Origin: Gracilariopsis chorda
Lineage: Eukaryota; Rhodophyta; Florideophyceae; Gracilariales; Gracilariaceae
Length of the DNA stretch: 64,000 nucleotides
Reading direction: 5' to 3'
Assembly (NCBI GenBank): GCA_003194525.1
Contig: NBIV01000044.1
Location: 303,542 to 367,541 of the forward strand
The position numbers and the translations under genes are program-made. Shown here one piece after another: positions 9,448 through 20,708 of this stretch (within the stretch, counting starts at the first letter, position 1; every line of letters begins with the position of its first letter). Below the pieces are notes generated by a model. It was not told where the DNA came from. It searched no databases and worked only from the letters and a program-made list of their open reading frames with translations.

Positions 9448-11685
9448 GACATCCAATCCTTAATTGGGCAGATTATGAAATATTGGTGGACGCGTTTCAC
9501 CAAACTCTGTCTATCTCCTTACCGACTCCACTATTTTGACTGTGGAAACATTGGAGAGAAGGAACAATCAAGATTCACCCATTAAGAGCACAGCAACCAA
9601 CTGGCTTTACTTCAAGCAATGCAAAGAAGGCAAGAGAGGGGCTGTAGCGCCTCAAAATCCTACTTTTCGTAATCTGAACAGCAAATATGCGGCCATACAG
9701 GCATATGACCGTTCACAAAATTTCAAACTGTTCTTCGTCATCACTGCCCGGCGCGACTGGTCCCAGTACAGGCTCGAGAGCTGCCGCGCGCTCTGCCCCG
9801 CCAAGCGCGCGTGCCTTCTCTCGACGAGCATCTTTACGCAAGCTACGAAGCTCAACCATTCTCTTCTTTCGAATTGAGCGCTCCGGAGCAAGCTTAATAA
9901 AACGTTGTATATCCGCCTTTGGTTCCCTGCAGGCGGCTGCTTTCTCCCTGCGCTTTTCATCTTCATGTCTTTTCCTCCTTTGGAGAATACGCTTCAATAG
10001 AGCTGCAAGCACAGCATCCGAAGTCAAGTGTGATCCCGAAGTAGTGTCAACCTTGATGTGCCCGCTTTCCTCTACAAGCGCCTCTCGAAGTACTGTACGA
10101 TGCTGTTTCTTGAACCTCTGCAGAATCTCATTGACTGATACCAAACTAACATCCTCACCGTTCATATTTCTAACATGTCTTCGCAAAGGTTCAAAATTTG
10201 GCCTCGCTAGCTCGAGATCCCATACCTCCGTCTTGTGGAACTCTGAACGGATGTTTGTGGCAGTATGGGAACTGGAGAAGGCATTACTTATGCACTGTCC
10301 GATGTCAAAAGCATTCCGCTTTCGCTTTTGTCGCGCTGCTTTGTGCAGCTCCAACTGAAGAAATGACTTGAACGAGCTGAACACGGACACATCCAATGGC
10401 CGAGTAATGTGAGAGGTATGCGCTGGCAATGCAACAACTAGTATGCCGTTGTCCTTGAATAGCTTCAAAGTCTTATATTGGATATGGGAGCCATAACCAT
10501 CCAGGAGTAGGAGTAGCTTCTGATTACCGCACGAATATCTTTGGTCTCTTTGACGAATTCTTTTGCCCATCTGAAGACGATATCGGTATCCACACCTGCT
10601 GGGTTCGTTGGAATAGATAGCAGGGAGGAAGAACAGTATGAAGCGTTTGAATGACACCGTTTACCTTCCGATAGTGAGCGTGTTTTCCAGGAAAGACGAT
10701 GGCAGGCTTGTAGCTTTGTCCGCTGGCGTTAACTACGGACATAACTGTGACCCTGTCAATATTTCCTGGGGTAGTTAACGCTGTTTGCAACAACTGCATT
10801 CCTTTTTTTCCTACTCCCTTTCGCAGACTTCTTCCCTTCAGTTTTGAAAATGACACTCCGGACTGGTCAGTGTTTAATTTATGCCGAGGATCATTGATGT
10901 TATATTTAACTATAGCCGCCTGAACTCTAGATATGTGTTCGGTAAGATTTTCTGCAGTCTCTGCCATTAAGCGTTTGTCCTCCATCAACCGTACTGGTGT
11001 GATATCGAGACTGTTTCTGCGTGCGAAGAGTGTTACCCAGCGAGGGGAAGGGCGGTTTTGAAAGAAGCTAATGGCTGCTTGGCGAGGTGGTGGAAGTAAA
11101 GAAACGAACTCTTGAACTAGATCGCAGACTCCATGTTTTGTCAGAGGTGTGTTGTTGTCACCAAAGTATATAACGCTCTCTGCGATTATCTGTTCTTCAT
11201 CTTCAGTGAGTACTGGACGTCTTCCACGTCTGGAAAGCGATAGATGGATGTCATTTGGATGCTTTGGTTGCGATTTGGGATAAGTCTTTTCCCATTGAGC
11301 GTACACATGTCGTAAAGTTGTTGTGCTAATGTTTTGCGTAATAGAAATAGACTGTCAGGACGTGCCGCGTTCAAATCTCTCGAACACAGCGGTTTGTAGT
11401 ATCACAGATCGGTTGGTCATTTTTCCTTGAGTGGGGGACTGATTGCGTTGCAATGGATGAACACCACGGCTGAGGAGGGGCTTTAACAACTCATTTGCAA
11501 TCGAAAAGGGCGCGCTTTTGGAATTTTATGCTCTGTATGCTAATCTATGTATTGTTCAGCTAAAGATGAAGAATGACAGCTCAATATTGTTGACTTCTGA
11601 GGTTCTTGACAAAGAAATGAGCCAAATTAGACCAAGAGAGCCATTGCCACTATTGGAATTTCAGCTGAATTAGGGATCGGTTGTT
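9448..11685 (-). mobile_element. pogo/Tigger-like DNA transposon, copy 1
   Basis: About 2.24 kb, closely related to 53419-55662 but inverted relative to it. Terminal inverted repeats of about 22 bp, imperfect: GACATCCAATCCTTAATTGG at the low-coordinate end and the complement of AACAACCGATCCCTAATT at the high end. A TA dinucleotide flanks the low end, as expected for Tc1/mariner-pogo elements; the high-end boundary is less certain by a few bases. It encodes a broken transposase on the minus strand. Confidence 0.85.
9713..11420 (-). pseudogene. pogo-type DDE transposase, copy 1, disrupted
   Basis: DDE-superfamily endonuclease of the pogo/Tigger (CENP-B-like) type, which cuts and pastes its transposon. 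Reading from ATG 11420, an N-terminal helix-turn-helix region is followed by a catalytic core with NTDQSG (first Asp), LLLDGYGSH (second Asp) and PAHTSHITRPLDVSVF, the family signature. The tail is basic and helical and ends in an acidic DDEEQFEIL. Breaks visible against copy 2: an in-frame TGA replacing Trp at 11355-11357, and two single-base deletions near 10613 and 10535 that shift the frame between the two halves. No function is expected from this copy. Confidence 0.88.
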
Positions 11686-12356
11686 CAGTGTAGTCGGAAT
11701 CTGTGCTGAATAACTTGCTTGCGCGGGACAGTGTGAATGGAGCCGCGCTGGCTACCAGTTGGAACGTAGTTTACAGTTCCAACTGGAGGCAGTAAGTAAA
11801 TGACCTCGCTGATCTGCCCTCTCCGGAATGACGGGGGAGGACAGACAGTGAGAACGACAACAGCTACAAAAATGGCAACAGCTACAGGAATGGCGTCCTC
11901 ACAATTCATGCGCTGTCTTGCGCATCAGAAGCACACTGTCAATTTATCACTTCGCAGTACATGTATGAGCAAACCAGCAAATGAACCAATGGCTAACTAC
12001 CAATTTTTGTTGCCCAAAGAAGGCTAGCGAAGGTTGAGGTTGACTTGAAGAAACGCTTGCACGAATCAATTGCTGCGCCCCTCTTTCATAGCTGCCTTCG
12101 ATATTCCAATCGTAGAGTGCATATGTTAAACTGATTTCTTTGATGCATGTGGCAGCGTGCAACACGCCTTCAGTTGGTGAATTGTGCGCTGCTCGATTCC
12201 CCTCACAACGGTTTCTTTACTTAAGCAAAGTGTTGGAAGACAGAGCTTTCCAAGACTGGTTCCATCTTGGTATCGTCTACAAACTGTTCAGACGTTAGCT
12301 ACACTGTCTGCGCTTACTATTAGTTTTCGACTTTTGCTACCTTTCACACACAAAGC
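11686..12356. other. intergenic upstream of the methyltransferase
   Basis: No gene supported. Open frames here are short and without family character. The last 100 bases are pyrimidine-rich and probably hold the 12357 gene's promoter and leader. Confidence 0.4.
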
Positions 12357-13151
12357 ATGTCCAGTTCAGCCGCAGATTATGTGAGTTTTGACAACAGCAG
12401 TTACCTCAACAAGTCATATTCTCATCCGAAAGCACAAGTTGCCAATTTCCCTCCCGCCATGCGTGCGTTCTTGATGGAACATATCCACAATTTCTACCGT
12501 CAATACGGCAAGCACTTTGCAGCGGATAGTACTTTGCTGGAGTTTGGAGGGGGTCCTGTACTCGCGTACATAATCAGTGCGGTTCCGTTTGTGTCTTCCA
12601 TCGTGTTTTCAGACTACTGCGCTGATGGGCGAACGGCAGTGCAGCAATGGAAGGAGCGCGCTTCACAGGCGCATGACTGGACGCCGTTTTTCGAGTACGT
12701 TGTTCGAGAGCTGGAAGGAGATGAAAGTGGTGATGCAGCCACTGTTCGGGCCAGACAGCTGCGCGAAAAGCTGAGTCGTGTGATTGCATGTGATGCTCTG
12801 AAGGCGGAGCCGCTCGGAAGTGGGTATGATAAGGCGTTCAATGTGATTTCTATCAGCTTTTGCTTCGAGTCTGCGTGCAGGAGTCACAGCCAAGTGGTGA
12901 CGGCGTTGAAAGGATTGGCAAGACTTTTGCGCCCGGGTGGGCTGCTACGTATCAACGGGGTGTTCGGCGGGACGTATTACAAGGTGAATGGACGAGAGTT
13001 CTTTAATTTGACGCAAACGAAGGAGAGTTTGCGAGAGAGTCTTGCTGAAGGTGGGTTTGTGTGCAAAGAGTTGGAGCTGTTTCATTTGGAAGTGGCTCTG
13101 AGTAACGCAGACTACAAGGGTGTTTATCATGCAGTTGCAGAGCTGATTTGA
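12357..13151 (+). CDS. NNMT/PNMT/TEMT-family SAM-dependent methyltransferase
   Basis: 264 aa, intronless, from ATG 12357 to TGA 13151. The layout is that of the nicotinamide / phenylethanolamine N-methyltransferase and thioether S-methyltransferase family: an N-terminal YLNKSYSHP segment, SAM motif I as LLEFGGGPVLAYIISAV near residues 61-77, then IVFSDYCADGR. A WTPFFEYVVRELEG stretch and a later ARLLRPGGLLRINGVFGG strand complete the Rossmann-type methyltransferase. No signal or membrane segment is seen, so it is probably cytosolic. The methyl acceptor (an amine, pyridine or thioether) cannot be told from sequence. The family is best known from animals, so its presence in an alga is notable. 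Family assignment is confident, substrate is not. Confidence 0.82.
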   Translation: MSSSAADYVSFDNSSYLNKSYSHPKAQVANFPPAMRAFLMEHIHNFYRQYGKHFAADSTLLEFGGGPVLAYIISAVPFVSSIVFSDYCADGRTAVQQWKERASQAHDWTPFFEYVVRELEGDESGDAATVRARQLREKLSRVIACDALKAEPLGSGYDKAFNVISISFCFESACRSHSQVVTALKGLARLLRPGGLLRINGVFGGTYYKVNGREFFNLTQTKESLRESLAEGGFVCKELELFHLEVALSNADYKGVYHAVAELI

Positions 13152-13595
13152 GACTGTCGAAACAGTTTGGGCGCAAGGAAGCAAAGGTAGCCGAGCGGAA
13201 GTAGCGGCTTTGTTGAAGCAGGGGTATCGAGACGAGTGGACATGTAGATACGCGCCGTTAAGCATCGGTCATGTGTGCTCAAGTTGAATTCATTTGTGTG
13301 TGTCAATAATTGAGCCACGACACGTGTCCAAATAGTTGTTCATTAAAACGGGGGGAAGCACCAAATTAGGGAGTGGGCGTATCTACTCGACTCCCGCGCT
13401 TGTCGTGCACTCCATGCGCATATCTACATGTAGCGGGTAAACGGTTAGTTAGCAGTCTATGCTCGTACACTTCATTCTTACTACTACTCTGTTATCCATC
13501 CACGCTTGTGTTGACTCCGTCAAGGCGCAGCGCGTTGAGCCGCGTTTGCAGGCGCCCGTGTGCGCCGTGACAAAACCAACGCACAAGTCGCACCA
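13152..13595. other. intergenic between methyltransferase and CTC1-like gene
   Basis: 444 bp with no gene seen. Contains an AATAA-type stretch near 13305 and a CATTAAAA near 13341 that could serve 3'-end formation or a start region. The next gene starts at 13596. Confidence 0.35.
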
Positions 13596-16584
13596 ATGGA
13601 GCGCGATCTGCATCCCTCGGTAACCAACTCCGTTTCCAGCCCAAGTGAGCTCGCAACGCTATGCAACCTACTGCCGCGCCACATGCGCGCGTACCCAGCT
13701 CTCAACCTCAAAGCGTGCACTCAACAAACCACAACTATCATCGCTCCCAGCCACGACCCGCAACAGCACTTGCACCCGCACTTCCAAGCGCACGGTCATG
13801 TTCAGAAACGCTGCCCGACGCCCAACTCGCTTCTATCGCTATGCACGCTGCTCATAGCAAAGCTAACTTCAAACGTACAGCGCCAGTTACTTGTGCACAC
13901 CGCACATGGCTCCGTTCCAATAGTAATCGCCCCACCGCCGCCACCCGACCTCAACAACCAGCTAGTGTACATATCGGACTGGCGTTACCTACCGCACGGA
14001 CATTTCGAAGCATTACTACGAGACATTCATGCACTATCGCCGCCTCCAACAAAGCCGCCCTTTCAGTACGTGTCTCAACATTGTGTGGTATCTCCCTCAT
14101 GCGACCGCTCCAATCTGGCGGGCACAGTAGCTGCCAAGAGCGCTATCATATCGGTGTCAAAACCGTCAGCGTGCTTTTTAACCGACTTGCAAACTGAAGC
14201 TGGAGTGGTGACACTTGTGTTTCGTGACCGCGCTGTTCGCTGGTGGCCATTCGTGCATGTAAATGCATGCATCATGGTTTCGCACTTGCGTATTAGTGTT
14301 CTTCGCAGTTATGCTTCACGCGCTGTGTTGCGTGCGTCTGGTGATTTGCCCGTGGTGTACACCGTTGCCGCTCCTGAGGGCGAACGCCCCAAGTTGTGCA
14401 ACCCCGCACCGTTAAAGAAAGCGCGACGACAACAACAAGTACAACATGTTCAAAAAGGTGTGGATACGCGCAGATGGGTTACGTATGAAGGCCATATCAC
14501 CGACGTGCATCAAGACGGTACGCTCACTCTAGACAAGGCCATTACCGTACATCTAGGTCCGTACCACTCGCAATCATTCACAAACGCGTTAAGAAAAGGG
14601 GCCACCATTGAGGTACAAGCGGCAGTTATGTATCGCTCTGCAAGCAGCATCGCGCTGTTCCCCACAGCACGCACCAACATTGTGATCGAGTACTTTGGTG
14701 ACGTATGCGAAGCAACGGCAACAATGTTAGAGAAATCAGGCTGCTGGGCGTTGCTATGGATGCGATGGAGATGCGGATACATTGCATGGGCTTATGACGT
14801 GTTCGAGGCGATGAGGAGCAAGTTTGGCAAGTGGTTTAGTGAGGGCAGTGCTAAAGTGGAGCGGTGTTTTTTGGGGTCGAGTTCGGAAACGGGCTTGGTG
14901 CAATATGTAATGCACGTGCATAGTGGGTTTGACGACGTGCTGAGTGTGGGTTGCACACGGAGACGAAACTACGTTGAGGAATTTCTGGAGCCGTTGGTTG
15001 TAGGAGAGGAATGGATGCACGAGCACAACGGATGGCACGTACCTACGATAAGAGCGGTTTGCAAGGCGGCGCAATTGGTGTGGAGACGGGAGTTTGAAAG
15101 TGGGCGGGTGGAGGAGGAGGAGGAGGAGGAGGAGGAGGTGCAGTGGACAGAAGGCGGTATAAAACAACGTGTGATTGAGATGGAAGAACTGTACGAGACT
15201 TTGTGCGAAATGCAGCACGGACGAAAGGTGCGGTGGGGCAAGCCGGGACGAGTGGCGCTAATGGGTCGCGTGGAGAGTGATGGCAAGATGTGGATGCGGT
15301 TGCAGTTGTGCGATTGCAGCGGCAAGGTGGCGGTGAAGTGGGTGGGGGCGGTGGACGCGGCGTTGTTGGAAGGTGTGATCTCTGTGGAGAGGTTCGTGGT
15401 GGTTGTGGAGGGAGATGGGGGAGGAGATGTGACGGTGGTGTTTGCAGGGGCAGATGCAGAGGTGGTGGTGGACGGGCCGTACGTGGCGATGAGTGACGGT
15501 GCACAGCATGCGGCGGTGGTGGAACGGAGCGGAAGCGCGTGGCATGAGGAGGCGTGGAGACAAGTGGGAGAGTGTAGTATGAGCGGTGGTGGGATGGAGA
15601 AGAGTAAGGGGGGGGTGGTGATTTGCGTGTTTGTGGAGCAAGTTGGGGTGGGAGGCGGCGGGTGGGTGGAAATTGTCGGGAGACTGGTGGGCGTTCGCGA
15701 GAGGGGGAGAGGGGCATGGAGCGTTGTGGAGGAGGATGGAGAGGGGTTTTGGAGATGCTGTGTTGTTGTGAAGGGGTTGGGGGTGGTGCGGATGGCGGTG
15801 ACGGTGACGGAGGGGGGAATGTACGGGATGGAGTGCAGCGAGTTGGAGGGGATGGGGGTGGTGGAAGGCGGCGAGTACCTGAGAGAGAAGGGGCGGCGCA
15901 TGAGGGAGGGGGGGAAGGCGATGGTGGTGGAGTGGGGGGTGGGGTGGGTGGAGAGCGTGGGGGGGGGAGCGGTTTGGGCGGGAGGGGAGGAGGCGAGGAG
16001 GAAGGTGGAGGCGGCGGTACGGCGGCTGGGGGAGGGGGTGCGGCGGAGGGCGGCGGCGGCGGCGGCGCTGTGGCGCATGTATGACGGGCGGGAGGGGGAG
16101 GGGGAGGGGGAGGAGGAGAAGGTGAGCGTGCGCGGGCAGGTGGTGGAGTGGCGGTGGGCGCGCGACGGGGCGCTCACTCTGCTACTGCGCGACGGCGAGA
16201 TGCAGGCGTTCGAGGTGCGGCTGTGGCTGTATGCGCGCGCGATGCGCTGCGCGCGGGGCGTGGCACGCGGCATGCGCGTGTGCGTGCGTGACGTGGTGCG
16301 CGTGACGCGGCGTGACGGCGGCGTGCGCTTTGTTGTGAGCGCGGCGTCGTGGCTGCGCGTGGAGGCGGGTGGCAGCGGCGCTGAGAAAGAGCGCCGCGGC
16401 TGCTGCGAGTGCTTGGAGCAGTGGGCGTGGGTGCGCGACGCCGTGCGCCGCGTGGGCGTGTGCTTCCTGTCGGAGCTGACGCGCAGCGCGCGGCGACAGG
16501 GCGCGCGCCGAGGCAGCGGCGTGCTGCGCCTGGGCTGCGTGCACGTCGAGGCCGTGTACGTCCGCGCCGTGCGCTGGCGCCGCG

Positions 16585-16631
<47 letters not shown>

Positions 16632-17195
16632 CCGCCGCGCTGCGACGCGTGCGTGCTGCGCCTGGGCGACGCCGGCGTGTGGCAGTTGCGCGTGCGCGTG
16701 CGCGCCGTCGTGGACGACGGCAGCGCGCAGGCGCTTGCGGAGTGCGACGGGCTGGGGCGCGTGCGCTCGCTGCTGGCCATGAGCGCCGCAGAGCTGGCCG
16801 CGCTGAGGCGCGCCGCCGCGGACGCCGTGGCCGACGCGCTGCGCCGCGGCCAGCGCGTGGACGCGGTGGAGCTGCGCGCGGCGGACGCCGATGCGGCCAC
16901 GGCCGCGCCCGCGGCGGCGCCGCCTGCGCTGGCGCAACTGCGGCGCAGGCGCAGCGTGCAGTGCGCGGCGGCGGTGGTGTGCGAGGCGGCGGGATGCGCG
17001 CATGCTCCCACCGGCGCGCTGGTGAGTGCGCGTTATGTGGGCGGAGGCGCGGCGCGCACTGCCGTGTGGAGCAACCGTCTGGGCAGCGAGCAACGCGCGC
17101 TGGTGCGTGTCACGCGCGCGTGTACCATACATCCCGCCGCTTGGCTGCGCCTGCGCCTGCGCTGCGCCGAGCGCGGGGAGCGAGCGGCCACGTGA
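13596..17195 (+). CDS. CTC1: large multi-OB-fold protein, candidate CTC1 of the CST complex
   Basis: Intronless frame of 1199 aa; ATG 13596 is the first ATG (the frame is open to a GTG at 13560). Several regions look like consecutive OB folds. Examples are VYISDWRYLPHGHFEALL near residue 135, SNLAGTVAAKSAIISVSKP followed by a beta-rich stretch, WVTYEGHITDVHQDGTLTL near 295, and GRVALMGRVESDGKMWMRL near 553. C-terminally there is VSVRGQVVEWRWARDGALTL near 848. Order, length (human CTC1 is about 1217 aa) and local patterns resemble conserved telomere maintenance component 1, which with STN1 and TEN1 binds telomeric single strands and recruits polymerase alpha-primase. Residues after about 500 are encoded by extremely G-rich DNA, with poly-Glu (GGA)n and Ser-Pro (TCGCCG)n tracts. 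The alternative is another replication/telomere OB-fold protein. Gene reality is likely; the CTC1 name is inference. Confidence 0.6.
16584..16633 (+). repeat. (GTCGCC)n microsatellite inside the CTC1-like gene
   Basis: About eight tandem GTCGCC units that encode an alternating Ser-Pro tract. The repeat keeps the reading frame because the unit is 6 bp. Confidence 0.9.
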
Positions 17196-17298
17196 AAGAA
17201 GAAAAAAAATTTTGTTTTTATATGTACAGTGCGCGCCCTATGCGGTTTGCCCGGCGTTGCTGGTGTCGGACAGCCGTGGGCGCGGGCAGGGGCCCACT

Positions 17299-17301
17299 GC
17301 G

Positions 17302-17331
<30 letters not shown>
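17299..17331. repeat. (GCC)n trinucleotide tract
   Basis: About eleven consecutive GCC/CGC units in a GC-rich stretch just downstream of the CTC1-like stop codon. Confidence 0.85.
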
Positions 17332-17337
<6 letters not shown>

Positions 17338-18093
17338 AGCGCAGCGGGGGGCGGCGGCGCGCTCAGTTGGGGGGGGAGCGGCGTCGTGGCGTGGTGCATG
17401 GCACGCCGTTTGAGGATCGGGTCCGAGGAGGCGCTGTGCACCACTGGCAGTGCTGGCGGCGCGCGGCGGGGTGCGTGCGACCGGCGTTGGTGAGAGCGCC
17501 GGTTGGCGCATTGCGCATTGGTGCACGGTTGGTGGTGTTGGCAGCGGTACTTGGACGACTGCGAGCTGTTGGAAGCGCTCTTTGTGCGCTTGTTGCACGT
17601 GGTTGGACGCAGCATTGTTTGGTTGGGGGAGGTTGGGGGGGATGGGGTGTTTGGCGGTTTGGGGGTTTGAGGTTGTGGCTGGGGTGGAGGTGGGCGAGGT
17701 GAAGACGCCGGAGGCGCTTTAAGTACGCATCGCGCAGTGCTCGCGCGTAGGCGGAGGCGGGAGCCGTTGGGCGCGACGGCGATGCGCGGCGGGGGGTGCA
17801 CGTCTGTTTCGCTGCACAAAAATAGAACTGGCACTTGAGAGCACTTGGCGGTAAAACGGTGCGCTCGGTATGACGTTACGTGCTTCGTTCTTGGCGCTCT
17901 TGGCAGCAGCAGCAGCAGCAGCCGCCGCCCGCCCTTTGCTTGCTCGCGCCTGTGCTCTCACACTTGGCTGTGTGGTACGAAGCGTACGCAATGCCGTTAT
18001 CACACGCCACGTACGATGCGTACAGCTGCTTCATGTGGCTCGACTCGTCTCTTCTTGTCGCGCGCTGCGCCGCATGACGTCATTTCGCCCCGC

Positions 18094-18108
18094 CCCCCCC
18101 CCCCCCCC
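18094..18108. repeat. homopolymeric C tract
   Basis: Run of about 15 C residues following CCCCGCCC. Such a tract may be length-variable or a sequencing weak point. Confidence 0.8.
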
Positions 18109-19742
18109 TAACGCCTTACTCGCTATCACGCTGACCGTGGCGCACGCGCTTTCGTGCCGCCACTTTCCTTCTTGCCCGCGTTGAGAGAGACGCGCTGTGG
18201 CGCGCCGCCGCCGGCTGTGACAACGTACCAATGGCCAATAAACACGGGAACAATGAAACAGTTGTTGTTCCACGCGGGGAAGCGCCGCTTTTTATTGCTG
18301 CATGGTGAAGGGCGCGCCAACGTACCGAGGCGCCGGACGCGATGTTTGTTTGGAGGCAAGAAGGCAGTTGGTGCGCCACTGCGCAGTGAGGCGCCCTCGC
18401 CGTCAACGCCCCATCGCGCTTTCGCGCCCACCAGCGGTCGCGAGAGAGCGGCGCGAGGCGTGGACGACCATCGTGGCCATGCGGTGCCATGCATGCATGG
18501 CTGCTTGCCGCCGACAAGCTGTCAGCGCTGCTTTCGCTGCTCGTGCTCGTGCTCGTGCTCGTGCACGCAGCATGTGCTATCGCCGACGCCGTTGTGCATC
18601 ACACGCATACCTCACCTGCTATGAGTCATCGCGATGGTTTCCGTGAGAGACGCGTCGTGCTTCTGTCATATCCTAAAAAAAGAATCGTGCGCGCGCCCAC
18701 GCTCCTGCGTACTAACGGTACGTCTGTGAGAGCGCCCTCCACCAACCACTCGCACCACCCCCTCCCCAGTCGCACGTCGCCGTCCTGCGCCGACGCACGC
18801 GCTCTACTGCCGCGAAAAGAGTCGTGGCGCCTTGAAAAAGCTCATACAACTTGCATGTACACCGTACTGTACCACCCAAGCGCGCGGAGCCGACGCCAGT
18901 GCAAGTGCTTGTCGTGGCGCCACTGCAGTCAACTCTTCGCCCCACTCGCGAGCGCCAATCACCCGTACCGCTTTGTCATACACACCATGTGTGTGCTGGG
19001 AACACCCTGTCGGAAAGCGCGAAACCGCAAAGCTTCGCAAACCACCACCACCCCGCACCACCCGACTAATCCTCGCACGTCTCCCAACCAACCCCCCATC
19101 ACAATCCGTCACGTAAAACATCGCACACAACAGCGGTGCAAACCTCCCCCTCCGTCATCACACCCATTCGTACCGTACGGCCGCACCACCCACCTGCGTA
19201 CCGAGCACCTCTCTCGTCAACGCGAGCCACAAATCCCAAAAAAAAAGCGAGCCGTGTCAGTTGCAGCTGCGGAGATACGGGTTATAGCTTTTGAGACCGG
19301 GCGTCACCAATTTTCGCACAAGCTGTCGTGAGAGCGCGGCGGAAGCTTAAAAGCTTGGTGCTGATTAACGGCCAAACAAGTTAGTGCGCGCGCACGCACG
19401 CACGCACGCAAATGCTGTGCATCAGTGTCCAAACTCGTTGCTCTATGGCGCAGTACGCCGGTTAGGAGTTAGACCTGTCGCCACATGTATTGTGCGGTCC
19501 GAGCGCGCTGACGTGGCCGCCGCCGTATGTGATGAATCCGATTCACTTGCCCACATCTCCTTCGCGCTCGCCGCTGTAAGTTTCAAAACTAACCTTGTTT
19601 ATGCGTATCCGTATCCGTGTCCGCAGACACCCGCACGCAACCGTACCACTGCTCGTTCGATGCGCACTCAACTCATGTTTTCCTCTTCTACTATCACCAT
19701 TCCATCACAACGTCGTCGATCACACCAGTTTGTCCAAACGTA

Positions 19743-19768
19743 CAAACGTACAAACGTACAAACGTACG
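19743..19768. repeat. AAACGTAC tandem repeat
   Basis: Three to four consecutive copies of an 8-bp unit ACAAACGT. Each copy contains the ACGT palindrome. Confidence 0.75.
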
Positions 19769-20253
19769 GTCCCCCCGCCACCCTTCCTTCACGTCGTCCT
19801 TGTTTCTCTGCCCCAACCCCACTCCCCAGTGCACTTGTTTTCGCTCACGCCCACAACAGCACAACGGTGGGGTGCGTACCGCCATCACTTGGGCCATATA
19901 CCACCACAGTGCTGTAAACAGCCCTTTTCTGCACCATACGCCCCATAAACCATCGAGTCGCAGCTCACATTTCACAACCCAATCTTTATCGCTCGCTGCC
20001 AGTGCCAGTGCCAGTACCGGCTACGCTATGTTACCCTGCGGCAGCAAGTCCACACATTCCAATTGCTGCCTGCAGTGGAGAAACAATGGTAACGGTTAAG
20101 CTGACCCGTAACACGAGAGCACGACTGTTCCCCACATACGTACCCCCCTGTATGGCACCTGTAGTATAACCAACGCGGACAAATGGCTCTTTCCCATCTC
20201 CGCCTCGTGCACAGACGCACTTGCATCCAAACTGCAAACGAGCACATACCTGT

Positions 20254-20467
20254 TGTGAAAGGTTGTGGAGGGTGTTGATTCCTCCGGCCGGTGGTGCTCG
20301 GGTCAGCGCCGCCGGCCGCTCTTTATAGTCCTACAATTCTAATTAAAATGTACGTAATTAGGAGAGGTCTGCATTTGTAATCAAGAGAGTTGGACAAGAT
20401 TACAAATGCAACTGACACTAAATTACAACAGCCGATAGTGCAGCCGTACAAATTGCGTGTCCTCACA
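20254..20467 (-). repeat. 3' LTR of the copia element
   Basis: 214 bp, identical by eye to 25468-25681. Contains a perfect 12-bp inverted repeat (GCATTTGTAATC / GATTACAAATGC, 15-base loop) at 20371-20409 and a TTTATAG box near 20324. Confidence 0.96.
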
Positions 20468-20708
20468 CTGTCCCTCGCAAACAACTCTAAAGCTATTTGC
20501 GCATCATTAATGCCACCGTTAAAAACCTAAATATCAGCAAAAACCATATAGGATAAAAAGCTGCATAGTTAGGAAAAGGTATAGCAATGTAATACTTATC
20601 TAAGTCCAAAATAGTGTTTTCAAGAACAGATAATCTGGATAAAACGCATAGAAACAAAAACAAAACAAGAAACAAACAAAAAAAGATTGGTCAATAAATG
20701 TTCAACAG

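Larger units (their letters stand above)
17196..20253. other. 3-kb gene-poor, low-complexity region
   Basis: No gene can be supported. It contains (GCC)n at about 17299-17331, G-run-rich DNA at 17610-17700, a C tract at 18094-18108, and (GCTCGT)n at about 18538-18570. There are also (CGCA)n at 19388-19410, an AAACGTAC tandem at 19743-19768, and a (CAGTGC) run near 20000-20018. Open frames on both strands are Arg/Pro/His/Thr-rich translations of these repeats, with no family motifs. An AATAAA at about 18237 and clustered AT-poor segments could mark transcript ends, but nothing decisive is visible. Confidence 0.5.

Noticed and set aside
14969-17011. 680-codon open frame on the minus strand (and others of 200-330 codons on both strands at 16182-17413)
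   Set aside because: They are by-products of GC-rich, repeat-rich DNA opposite the CTC1-like gene. Composition is Ser/Pro/Thr/Arg/His-rich with no domain, while the plus frame has OB-fold-like structure.
18489-19331. 280-codon frame starting with a Leu/Val-rich hydrophobic stretch
   Set aside because: The hydrophobic part is a translated (CTCGTG)n repeat and the rest is His/Pro/Arg-rich; no family features or conserved pattern.
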